In this document: positions 41,262-52,174 of the stretch, piece by piece
Layout of the letters: each line of letters begins with the position of its first letter
Numbering within the stretch: the stretch's first letter is position 1
Source of the DNA: Ulva prolifera
Taxonomy: Eukaryota; Chlorophyta; Ulvophyceae; Ulvales; Ulvaceae
DNA length: 64,000 nucleotides
Assembly: GCA_023078555.1 (NCBI GenBank)
Contig: CM041198.1
Span: forward strand, 6,452,924 to 6,516,923
Direction: 5' to 3'
Program-made: the position numbers and the translations under genes
Notes under the pieces: generated by a model
The model's database searches: none
What the model saw: only the letters and a program-made list of their open reading frames with translations
Told to the model about the DNA's origin: nothing

Positions 41262-42226
41262 CCACCAAAAGGCACACGAAACCCATTGCGAGCATACTTC
41301 GCCTCATGAACAAGCCTAGACAGCGACGCGCAAGCTTCTGGTCTCGCAGTCAAGCGCCTTGCACTGCGCAGCGTTCGGACAGCATCAACATTATGGGCGC
41401 AGAAATCGTCCGATCACATTTCATGGCATGCTCTGCACACAGTGCTAATAATGAAGCAGTCTGCAAATGCTTGTTGAACGATGCTGCCAGCGTCTTGACG
41501 TGCACGATACTGCAGCGCTGTACAACACGCCGTAGGTATGGGCTGCAAATCACCGAGCCAGGAGCGCGGACTCGTTCGTGAGAAGTGACCAGTCAGAACA
41601 AGAACGTCAGGTCGGACTAGCAGATGTTCAACGTGCTTCCCATGCTGTCCTGCTGATGCTACTTGAGTGCTTGCTGTGCATCAGTGGAGTCCTGCAGACA
41701 TCACTGCTTTCTGACACGCGGCTCCACGATAGATCCTTGTATGATGTCAAGTGCAATTAAAAATTCTGTTGGGGCTGTGACCAGTTGTGACACTTCAGAC
41801 TCACCTCGCCTGTCCCCATCGCTGTCCAACCACGTAGGTGAGCACTTTATGACAGATTGCATTGCCACCACGGTATACAATAACTATAGTACTACATGTA
41901 CATACTCCGTGATCACAACTACGGCGTATACGACGGTCGCCACGTGAGCCTGACCAGCTCCTCAGTATGTCCTCACGTGACAGTGCACAGCTTCCCAATG
42001 TTCCTGCCACAAGCTGGGCACTTTTGGGTCCTTACAAAGTAGCAACATGTGTCCAAATTCCAGCCCAGTCTGGTCCTACACTTTATGACCACATAGTGTG
42101 TCCTTACGGACGTTATGCTTCAGCCCTGTCGCCCATAAGGCTCATGTAAGCCGCATGGACGTCATAAGGATGATATTCGGCCGTCCATACGTGAGGATCG
42201 CGTGGTGCTGCTGTAAGGACAACTCA
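41262..42226. other. Right part of the CACTA element
   Basis: No gene is recognised apart from the ~15-codon tail of the zinc-ribbon-like ORF. GTCCTTAC-type subterminal motifs lie near 42031, 42101 and 42200. Confidence 0.6.
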
Positions 42227-42238
42227 GTGCTACTAGTG

Positions 42239-43082
42239 CCACCTGACCCGAATACTGGTATCGCCGAGCTGCACAACTATCAAGTTAAGGGACATGGTGG
42301 GCGGTTCCCTGGTAAAGACTGGGCCTGATCGCATGTCATTTCGATACGCTGGCTCAATGCTCGTCGATTGCAGTGAGGTGCCCCTTAAGCCACCAGCCTG
42401 CCTGTCCAGTTTCTCTGGTTTTCTGCCAAACTCGTTGTGTTCACATCCAGGTTTGGCATGACTCAGCAGAGTGAGGCCGAGCGAGCCCGCCATGCCAGCC
42501 CCCAATTCCAGCAGCTTGCTGGCTTGCCTGGCACTTGTATGAGTAGCACATGTAAATTATGTGGCAGGTGGGATCCATGTGTTGTACTGTCCACCTCCAA
42601 ATATGCCCAAAAACTGACTTTTTCAATTCTCAGTGCAAGGATGTTTGCGGCAGGCCACTGTGACACCCCAGAGTGCATTACCACTGATGTTGTGTTGTGA
42701 AAATTCGCAGCCTCAAGGCCAAACAACCAACATGCAGCTCGACCAAAATCCGCCCGATCAGCACTTCACATATACCTCAAGTGATCACCTGTTCGAATCT
42801 GAGCCTCAATCCTTGCACACCAGCTCCAACAGCTATTCTGCGTGTGCTATCGAGCCCGAACATGCGTGTGCTTCACCACTTTCGGTGCTGAAAGTTGCTG
42901 TGCACTCAGTCTCACAAATCGAATGCATTCACCAGCAGCTTTTTTGCGTGCTTCGCGAATCTGCAATCCAGTTGTCAACACTGATCTCGTGGAGTGCATG
43001 GCGTGGCGGTGTGGTCAGTGGTGTCGCGTGACGCACGCCCCATGCGAGATTCCAACACCCCGAGTTTGGCTGAAAACCGGTG
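42239..43082 (+). mobile_element. Family X 3' module, copy C
   Basis: It continues copy C of family X after the nested insertion: the transposase-like C-terminus (NTGIAELHNYQV, RFPGKDWA), the Cys/His exon and the ~132-codon frame. It ends at the shared GAAAACCGGTG. Confidence 0.9.
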
Positions 43083-44411
43083 AAATAACGTCATCGGAAA
43101 ACACACACATACAGTCGCTTCTCGTGCTTCCATCAGCTTGAGCGTGGCAGCTGGTGGCGCAGTCGAAACAGCACATATGCAATACAGATGACACTTAAAA
43201 GTGATCGCACCAGGCAGTTGCCTTCCATCGATGTGGTGGACATGCATCGAGTCAATGCTCGTTCTTCACGAGAAGTGTCGCTCTTGAAATTGCCTGGGAC
43301 CTGCGAACGATTGCCTTGTCAAGAACGAAGACCGCAGAGGCAGTGCACCGCAAACGTTCCGCTGAGCCAACGCATATAACGTGCACAGCTTGAAAATTTA
43401 TATCTTCAACTGTGACCGTGGGTCTGGGCGCGCATCTGGGATGGTGTTGTGCAACAGCCGCGACATGCTGTTCGTAGGACCAGACGTCTTATTCGCCAAT
43501 GACACTGCATAATACGATACAAGATGCCATCATACAGAGTCTGGCAGTAATGCTACTTTGTACGGCAATGCCATCGCACCGTTGCTCAATCGGCAAGCAA
43601 TGCTGTCGTCCGTCACACGTTCGGGCACCAGCGGCCCGAACGTGTGACCCAAATTTTGGTCCAGCGCTAATTTGTAGCGATGACATCACACTGACAAGTT
43701 TCACTCAAGTAATCAAAATGATCCAGCCGTTGCCATATTGCACTGTACAAGGTTATGCGTCACAACGATCAGGGCCATAGTTGCACAGTTCGGACACGCC
43801 TGTGCGCGGCAATACTACCCGCAGCGGCGCAGCATAAAGCCCAAATAAGCATACCTTCAATATGATGTTGGGAGCCAGATTTCCAGCAGCGCTCAGGTGT
43901 CCTTGTGGCTGCTGTATGCTAACAAGCTTAAGGGCATGTGTCCGTCCAGTCTGAAAGTCACGTCTGACGCTCCAACAAAGATGATACGCATTAAGATAAC
44001 GCAGCATTGCAGAAGCTCAACATTCCTGATCAGACGCACGTTCTGCCGGCGACGTCGCGGTGATTGCATTCTGTTTGGACGTGCGGTCATGGCTACACCG
44101 AATGTATCCATTGGCATGACAACGGCGTTGCGACAGCTGTGTAAGTTGGTGTGGAACTAGCGTACGTGCTTCAAGACATTCATCTCCACAGGCTCACTAT
44201 TGATGATTGCCTCCAGACTGGTGAGCGGTTGACGCTTTGGCATGCATGAACACCAATGCAGCGGGTGTGGCGCTGGCGCAAACTCTCTTTAGCAGCAACG
44301 CTGGGTATGGTGGTCTGCGTGTCTGACCAGGCCAGCGTTCTGATACTTCCTGCGGTGATACGTACGGCCGCAGTGCCCGAGGGTTGTGAGAGAGAGACTG
44401 TCCAGTCACGC
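43083..44411. other. Intergenic region with one perfect hairpin
   Basis: No gene is recognised. At 43612-43648 there is a perfect 15-bp stem (GTCACACGTTCGGGC and its inverse) with the 7-base loop ACCAGCG. Confidence 0.6.
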
Positions 44412-46065
44412 GTGACATTCTACAGCAGAGGGGGGTCGACGTCGGCACTCAGGCCTCATGCACGTCCAATTGAACCGCGAGCAGCTCAGAACGCTCGAGA
44501 CATCGCTGGGAACGTCTATAGACTCACAATAACCTTCTGAATGCTGCTGTATCTTTTGTTAAACTCGCTGGGCGAAATGGACCTTTGGCCCGAAATCCGT
44601 GTGCATGGCTGGGCGAAAAGCCCCTTTGTGCCCAGCGAGTGCGAGAACGCGCCCAGCGGGACCGGAAGCATGCCCAATGGCCTCAGAACACCCTTATATG
44701 CCTGTAATGCAGCCTGATGCGTTATAAATGGTCTATGTGTTGCTGCGGGCGGTACTGGTACATGCTCTGCCATGTTTGCTTCCCTTGGACACCATCGACC
44801 GCGTCGTTAGGAGCTACTACGCACAGAATAATTACCGGAGATAGTTGACATGGCTTTCCGGGTCTGGCGAGACTGTTGCTTGCCCGATGTGGCTGGGGGG
44901 CAGCTTGGCTGCTGCAATTTGTACTCCACAGCGCTGGGCGTTGTCAACAGTTGATCACAACAAAGCCAAGCACAGGTTCTACAGCACACCAGATTGCCAT
45001 GTCCTGATAGCATGTGTGATACTTGTCCTTCCATCCAGCGTATTTGTGATGACCTGGTTGCATACATGTGTGACTCTGTACCACTGGAAATCAGTGTATC
45101 GCCTTCGTCAACAGATCAGGCATGTTTAGGACCATGGCAGAGTCTTAAGGACCATGGCAGACTGTCTCTGGTAACACTGTGCGTGGATCTACTGCATGAT
45201 GGTGTGGATTCAGGCGAACAATGACGTGCCTACGCAAGCCTTCCATACTTAGAATGGTGTTTGCTTGCAGACCATGCTGATGATAGGCATGTACATTTCA
45301 AATTTGTATTCTGATCGCTTTTGAAGAACATGTCTGGTCGGTGGTGCTGCTGTCCCTTCGATCTTAAGGTGCAAAGGTGCACTGCTATGCAGTGTAGCAT
45401 GCTACACTGACTGACCCGGAGGTTCACTCAGTACCGTATGGGCAGGCACCAAAGCGTGGGTAGTCTCACAACAATGCCATCTTAAGATGAAGTTCACAGC
45501 ACTGGAGCTGCTGCGATGTTTTGAGCATCGCAGCAAGGAGCACGTCGCCCACCTGCTCTTTGATCACCACACAAGACAGCTGCATATGTGCCAACAGTCC
45601 GGTAAGCTAGTCGAAATCATGGTAATCGATGGGATGTTTCCCGGTAGTATGGACGCCCGCCATATGCATGACGCTAGTCGGACGCGAACACCGCACGGTG
45701 ACACAAGTCGACTTCGATCGAGGTGGCAGCCAGTTGAACATCGATCGAGGTGGCAGCCAGTTGAACATCAGGGCAACATATTATGGTGTTTTTCGAGTGC
45801 TCTCTGCCCACTGAGCACGATGGGCATACGCTGGGCACCGTTTGAGGCCATCTGAGGCGTCGCTGGGCAAAACGGGCTTTTTGGTCAAAAAATCCCGGTT
45901 TCGCTGGGCGTTTTCACCTGTTTCGCCCACACTACATACAATCGATTCAGAAGGTTATTGCGAGTCTATAGGACTTTTCCTTGTGTTCTGGAGCGCTCTG
46001 AGGTGCTCGCGATTCAATTGGACGTGCATGAGGCCTGAGTGCCGACCCCCCTTACAGCAGCAAGT
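44412..46065. mobile_element. Inverted-repeat (foldback or TIR) element
   Basis: The outer ~130 bp of each end are inverted copies (44412-44545 against 45935-46065; for example GGCACTCAGGCCTCATGCAC and CAATAACCTTCTGAATC-type segments). The inner parts share inverted GCTGGGCGAAA-type repeats to about 44700 and 45780, so the arms are nearly 290 bp. About 1.1 kb lies between them, with a 25-bp tandem duplication (GAGGTGGCAGCCAGTTGAAC) at 45718-45770 and a ~120-codon ATG frame at 45487 with no recognised domain. No TSD was resolved. Confidence 0.6.
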
Positions 46066-47044
46066 TCAGCAAGTTCATCTGCGTGTGCCACCGCATATCA
46101 GGACACAGCGAAAATCTCACACTATATGCCGATGTTGCAACTACATTGTCGATAGCGCAACGGTGTTCATGGGCCGTGTGTTGGCAACGCTGAAACCAGC
46201 AACGGTCGTATTCTGCGTCTCGTAGTTCACACCTCCTACCGCAAGGGTCACGTCAGGCAAGCCTCAATGCGATTATCTGCAGTAGTCGGAAGAATCGGTA
46301 GATGGCACTGCACTCGCGTACGAAGCGGCAGTCACGCAGCGGCAGTCAGGCGCATTTCCACACAATGACGGCTTCAGTCAGCACGATTTGGGAAACAGAC
46401 AGTGAAGTTTCATGTTACTCATGGTCATTGTGTCATGGTTCTGTTGTTGCAATGTAGCCGTTTGTCTCGCAAGCGTCAGCTATGTAGCCGTGAAGAGTCG
46501 CGTCCTCAATGCCATACCAATTGCATGCAGTGGAAGTTGCGGATAATTTTTTTTTATGTGAATGTCACCGCGCCTGACACCTGATACTGCAACAAACTCC
46601 TGAAGTTGTTCCCGAGCCCGGTTTAGTGCTGTAGTGTTGTGAAGCTTTTGGCATCTCGCTGATGACACCACAAGCCTGTGCTGTTCACGCCTGTCAGACA
46701 GGACAACAGTCTGATGAAGGAATCGTATCACAAGCACAGCTGCACGGGTTAGCGGTGAGACCGCTGACGTCGTGCCGCACATGATGTACACGCTCACGCG
46801 TGGTGATCTTGTGTAAGCAGGCCACGAGGACGCACAGAGTGATATTGCAAAGTGCATAGATGCGCACAGTACTGGAATTTTCATGTGCGTGATGGCGTTG
46901 CGCAGCCAAACAGCAGGATGAGCTCGACGAGTACATTACGAGTACACTGCAGTGGACTGTGTTCCCGGCGTGGTTGTAGTGTACACACCTGCCACCTACA
47001 CACGGCCGTGTGGGGTGGGGATGGGCGTGTGGGCATGGGCGTGT
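46066..47044. other. Intergenic region without recognised genes
   Basis: Only short frames without domain patterns are present. Confidence 0.5.
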
Positions 47045-47206
47045 GTGTGGTTGTGTGGCCGTGTCGCTGTGTCCGGCGCGGGTGCTGCCGTTGCGTGGGT
47101 GTTTTGGTGTGCGCTTCGTGTGGCTTGCTGCGTGGTGTGCGTTTCCCCTGCTTCTTGCTTGCGGTGCTACTCGCCTCGCTTGCTTTGTCCTTGTAACACA
47201 CACGGC
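47045..47206 (+). mobile_element. 5'-truncated LINE 3' end
   Basis: Nearly the same as 12490-12640: GTGTCCGGCGCGGGTGC, CTTCGTGTGGCTTGCTGCG, then the terminal TTTGTCCTTGTAACACACAC. An S-family remnant (TTTGTTTTCTGCCGTTCACT) follows at 47248-47270. Confidence 0.8.
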
Positions 47207-47279
47207 CGTGTAGGTGGCTGGTTATTCGGATGCGACTCTTTTGTTGTATTTGTTTTCTGCCGTTCACTCTTTCGTACGC

Positions 47280-48300
47280 ACTGCTTTCCGGCACGTACCG
47301 ATCGCCCTCTGCGCCACACTCATATTCAAGCACCAGACAGGATGAAGACCGCCTCCAGACCCACGATACGCAAATCATGGTGGTGTCCATGAGATCATGT
47401 TTATGGCATTCAGTGAATGCGTCTCGTGATGTAGTTTTTACCCGTTGAAATGCAGCCTGAAACAGGCAGACGCGGCTGCGTCAAAAGCCTGCAATCTACA
47501 CGCGAGGCTGTCTCAAACTGCAATTCACGTAAACTGCTATCGCTGCTGTGGAGATCAGGCTCGTCGTGACGTCCTCTATAGGAAGCTTAAGCTTTGACCA
47601 GTGGTCGGCGCTACCGGATGTGCGCGAAGCTGTTCAGCAGCCTGCGACGCCCAGACATTACATGCCAAGCCACATGCTGGTCAGGGCAACGTCGTGGCCA
47701 CGACGTCGTGCGGCAAACCATCCGCACAAGCCAAGTTCCGTCGTGCTTTCAATGATGTTACATTCTCCAGGTCAGCGTTTCGACCCAAACATGGTGAACT
47801 TTACGCTCATATTGCCGCTCATATGGAGGCGCTCATACGCATGAGCGACGACCTGTGTAGAAGTTCAGGCATAATGCTTGCCGCGCGACTGTCTGCGCGC
47901 GCAGACCCAAGGCCACATCGTGGAAGAACTGACAACTTGGCAAAAAAAAACAAGAATCTATTCCCGTGGACTCTTGTGTAGACATGTTATGCCGCGGCAC
48001 GTCACGCTCCCATCGTGATTGAGGCTGAAGGCTGCCTCGCGCAGGGAGGTTTGGTTATGCGCGAGTGCGTGGATCTGCGCGACAGCGCGTAGATATACTG
48101 CGGCAGACTGATGTCTGACAGCCCGGTTGCGTCGTATTCCGAGATAACGCGCTGATGCATAGCCTGCCGCGCCCGCGCAGGTGGTCATATGAATTTCAAC
48201 ACTGGTGTGTTACGAGGGCATGACGCAGTATTAGAAAGGGACGACCCTTACATGCGCCGTAGGTAATCGAAAAAGCTGATGCGTTTCCAGCTAGTGCAAA
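47280..48300. other. Intergenic region without recognised genes
   Basis: No frame here has a family pattern. Confidence 0.45.
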
Positions 48301-48302
48301 CC

Positions 48303-48625
48303 TCAATCACGTGAGGTGCTTTTGGAAGTGCCACTATAGGGGAGTCGCGGGAGGCGCCTTTGTCGAGGTGACCACAGGTGTCTACTGGGGTGTGAGACGT
48401 CTCTGCAAGCGCGTGGCCGGGCGCGGTGGCGCGGGCTGCTCCTCTGGCATTGCCTGCGACGCGGATTTGGGATGCATAGTTGCTGCGGCCCCTCTACCAA
48501 ATTTGAGCGGACGAGGGGCGGTTTGGTTGAGGCAGGTGGTGGCATGACGACCGTCTGACGCGCCTGAGGCGTGGATGAGATCTCTGGCTCCCATGGAGGC
48601 GTAGATGGTGGAGCAGGCTCGGGGT

Positions 48626-48660
<35 letters not shown>

Positions 48661-49020
48661 CACAGGTTGAGGATTCAGACTGGGAGCTGGCGACGGGGGA
48701 TTCTAATTCTCTGACGGTGCTGGAGCAGGCGCAGGCAGCGTTGGTGTCGGCACTAGGCACTTGTCATGTCAAGGGTCGATGTTCTCAGAGCAGCAACGTG
48801 CGCCACTGAATCCGCAGGACTCGCAGATGTCGCAGTGTTTGCAGTCGGTGTAGTCGGACCTGGCAAAGGTGTTGTCGGCAGCATCGCAGCACGGCTGCCT
48901 GAGATAGCCACACGTCTTGTCCCCGCAGCTGCTGTCAGCGCAAGGAGCACCATAATCACAACGGTCGTTCAAGCAGCACTGTAACCCCGGGTAGCCACAG
49001 CAAGCGCACCGGCCGTCCAT
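48303..49020 (-). pseudogene. Decayed cysteine-module gene (unit iv), truncated by an LTR
   Basis: From 49020 the minus strand reads cysteine modules (CGYPGLQCCLNDRC, CGYLRQPCCDAADN, CGFSGARCCSENIDP) matching the end of units i and iii, then meets TGA at about 48769. Farther on, a proline-coding stretch contains the poly-G/poly-C run at 48626-48658 and a RPPLVRSN motif in another frame. The 5' side is cut exactly where the LTR at 49021 begins, in the middle of a DGRC module. Confidence 0.75.
48626..48658. repeat. Poly-G run, 33 bases
   Basis: Uninterrupted G on the plus strand (proline codons on the minus strand of the decayed gene). Confidence 0.98.
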
Positions 49021-50078
49021 TGTCTAGGAGCGGAGCTCCGTGGGGGCTTGTTACCTCCGGATGTAGCGCAGTGATGGGCTTTCGTCGCGGTGCGATGACC
49101 TTTGCCGACAGTGTGACAAGCAGGAAATACGCAATATGCTACGACAGCGTGTAATCAGTATGCAGAAATAGATGGCACCCCATCTGGACGGAAGAATGTG
49201 TGTCCAGACCCAGCAAGCGCAGGGATAAATTCCCGTGACGCGCCCAGGACGACCCCCTGCTTGGCTGGCCTCGCCGAGATGCCGCGCAATCGCGAGCACC
49301 CACCAGAGATCCCGAATATGCGAGGGAAATCTGCATGTTGTGGTTGATATTCATCAGAGCAGGCGCTGCGTTGATAATACGGAGTGCCCGCGCTGGACGT
49401 GTGAGCAACGGTGTATGCATGCGCCCATGTAGGATTCACCCTAAGCCCGCTGTGGCGTGGCATGGTTGCAGGCGCGTGGGGCGCTGATGGCTCGGTGCGA
49501 GTGCTGGTTGTGCAGCATCTCGGTAGGAGGACAGATAGGTGTCATCGTCCGTGATTATTGTGTTGATGGACGTGGTGTGCGCCGCTGAGCTGGCTGTAGA
49601 CGCGTCAAGCGCGTGACTGTTCATGTCGCAGCGTTCAAGGTTGCCCCGAATGCTTTGAGCCTGGTGCAGTGTTCGAGTTGCGACCAAACGTATTGTGATG
49701 AACGGTGTTGCCCGAACTTCATGTATTTGTCTGACACGCATTTGGAGTGTATATTGTGGGTTGTACTTGGACATGCAAGGGTCGCGTCAGCGAGCATGCA
49801 TGCATCCGAGTCAGCGAGTGACAATACATGTTTTTGGCTGATATTTTCTGAGCGCCAGTGTGAGATGTTCGTCTCACAACACTTCCCCCCTTAACAAAGG
49901 AGCGAAGCTCCATATTGCGAAGCACAGACTAACTGGCGCGGAGGAAAAGCACACGTGAGTGACACAACATGGGTACACCTGAACAGATCGCAAAGGTAAG
50001 GCCCACTACGTGGGGACGGCACCCGGTCCACGGAACTGGAGCGAATACCGTGTCTGCCTTGCAATCAGGTTACAAGGA
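49021..50078 (-). mobile_element. Diverged chromovirus relic: LTR plus 3' untranslated part
   Basis: 49021-49881 is an LTR related to that of the intact chromovirus. It shares TGTTGTGAGA...TCTCACACTGGCGC at its coding-strand start and CCAGCAAGCGC-(TATA)-GCGCCCAGG inside. It is followed by a polypurine tract (AAGGGGGGAAG) and ~200 bp of homologous internal sequence (GGAGCGAAGCTCC, GGTTACAAGG). Homology then stops, so pol is missing. Confidence 0.8.
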
Positions 50079-50569
50079 TGTTAGGATACATTTGCACTAG
50101 GAGAATGGCGACATTGCGAGACGGATCCGGGTGTCGTCCGACAGATTCGGATAGGCCGTTGACTCTCCGTCACCTCTCGACAGCGTTCCGATGTCACCGG
50201 AACCGAGGTGCTAGGAAGACCTTGGACTTTGGCGCCGTATTATCCGTTGACACAAGCATTATCTGCCGGACCATGCTCGTATACATGGCATCTGCTGGTC
50301 AGTGCGGGCGATGCTGTCATGCTACGAGGCCATGTTGGACCACGCCATTGCGCACAGTGGATGGGCAGATACAATATTACTACGATTCGTTTTGCATCTT
50401 AGATGGCTAGTACCAAATACGGTGCTATAGCATGTTCGAGTTGGACGGCATGAACCAGACTTTGGGCAGGTGACGTTGTGGCCAGAACTTGGAGGCGGCG
50501 GGCACTGTATTCTTGGATGTTGTATTTGACCAGGACGAGTAGTCTGCAGTTTTGGCGCGGCAGCAGGTA

Positions 50570-50880
50570 AACAGTGTTATGCGAGGGTCGTCGCCCTGCG
50601 AATGCCATGCGAGTGGTGCTGAGGAGGTTCCAATCTTTTTTCCAATAACGCATGCATGCGCTGGTCCAGAGTGGCCATTCGCCGAATGGCCACTCTGGTG
50701 GAATGACGTCATCCGGTCCGTAACTCAGTGTTGTGCGAGGGTCGTCGCCCTGCGAATGTCATGCCAGTGATGATGGGGAGATTCTATAGAATATACTTTT
50801 GCTCGAATCAACGCATGCATGCGCTGGTCCAGAGTGGCCATTCGGCGAATTGCCACTGTGGTGGAATGACGTCATCCACC
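50570..50880. repeat. Tandem pair of ~160-bp units, each with a long palindrome
   Basis: Both units share GCGAGGGTCGTCGCCCTGCG, GCATGCATGCGCTGGTCC and TGGAATGACGTCATCC. Unit 1 has a perfect palindrome at 50666-50698 (arm CCAGAGTGGCCATTCG, one central base). In unit 2 (50829-50861) it has two mismatches. The same palindrome core builds the satellite at 61.8 kb. Confidence 0.9.
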
Positions 50881-51067
50881 CATCCGAGAGAGCACGATGC
50901 AGCTGCTTTGGTGCCCTCGAACCTGACTCTTGCAGAAGGACAGGATAGATCTATCTAGAGCCTGTTGAGGCAGGATTGTATTGACCGCGTGCGTTCTCAG
51001 CAGACCTGGTGTTGCAGTTTGAGGCAGTCGGAAGGACGTTGAGTTTAGACGCGTATCTGCGCATCTT

Positions 51068-52118
51068 GTGAGCAGTTACCGCTTTTGCGAAAAAGCGTTT
51101 GATCTCCTACTGTGGCCATTATTCATGGATCCGCGCCGTTCTGCAGCTGTGGCAGGCCCGCCAAGTACCCAACATGGTGTGACTTCCGCGCGCATCGCAG
51201 ACTTATTGGTCGGCCGCATGCGCACTAGGAGAATCCCAGTAGTGGGATCGTTGATTACTAGAGACGGGCGTTTTACGGACCGTGCCCGCGTCGGTGGCTC
51301 AAGTGGTCCAGCATCCGGGCCTGGGGTTGAGGTGTGGTGGGGCCTGGGGTTGGTCTTGCGGGACGCCGTGGTCGTCAGTCGGGACCAGGAGCTGTGTACG
51401 GCCAAGGAGGTGATCATTACAGCCTGTCTCATGTTCGCCGGCTGGCTCCACGAGCAGACTCTGCTCGTGTCCTCGTGGGAGGGACATGGGAAGACCCCAG
51501 TTGGGTGTACGGAGCCCCGGAGGTAGAAGCCTATGAAGGGAACGACGGAGGTGTGTGCCTGTTGGGCAGGTGGGCGGTATCACATGTTCATGACCTGCAC
51601 CCTCGCTCTGCTGCAACCGCCTGTTTGACTGACACCGCCTGTTTGACTGACAAGGGGCCCAGCCGACGTGCGGAGTGGGTGAGGAGTTAGTGCCACCACC
51701 TGTGCAGGTTAGGGTGACCGGCCAGGTAACCGATTCAGGCGTCCGTACAACAGCAATCACCGAGGCAAGAGATCCGGAGCTGGCCCAGCGCTTAGAGATT
51801 CCACAAGCCAGCGTGGGGGAGAAGCGCAAACGCCCGGACTCCCCGCCTCCTGACGGTGTGCTCACGTTCCATCTGCGGCAGTCAGTCCCTTTGGCGCCCC
51901 CGCGTGCGCGCCAACACCACCGCATTTGTACACAGTTGAAGTACCTGTAGTTCATTGGCGTGTCCCAGAGGTCCCGGGTACGGCACTTAATCGGAGTCGT
52001 CGGTGCAGTTTTCTGGTGCTCATCACCCCGACACATTATGTGGGCATGGGCTTCGTACGTCTCCGGCCTGTCCCCACATGCCACAAAATTGTGGACCGCC
52101 GGGAAGCAGAGTGCCGCA

Positions 52119-52174
<56 letters not shown>

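Larger units (their letters stand above)
29283..42238 (+). mobile_element. CACTA-type DNA transposon, split by a chromovirus
   Basis: The ends are CACTAGTAGCAC (29283-29294) and its perfect inverse GTGCTACTAGTG (42227-42238). The terminal inverted repeat extends to about 31 bp with three mismatches (TGTCCTTACAGCAGC on the inner side). A 3-bp target duplication, CCA, flanks it (29280-29282; 42239-42241). Removing the element and one CCA restores the uninterrupted sequence of copy A at 4670-4685. The GTCCTTAC motif recurs in both subterminal regions, as is typical of CACTA elements. Without the nested chromovirus it is about 2.8 kb and I see no transposase, so it is probably non-autonomous. An imperfect duplication (CCTTCAGCATG(A/G)CCACA) lies near 29697 and 29837. 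The orientation given is arbitrary. Confidence 0.85.
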
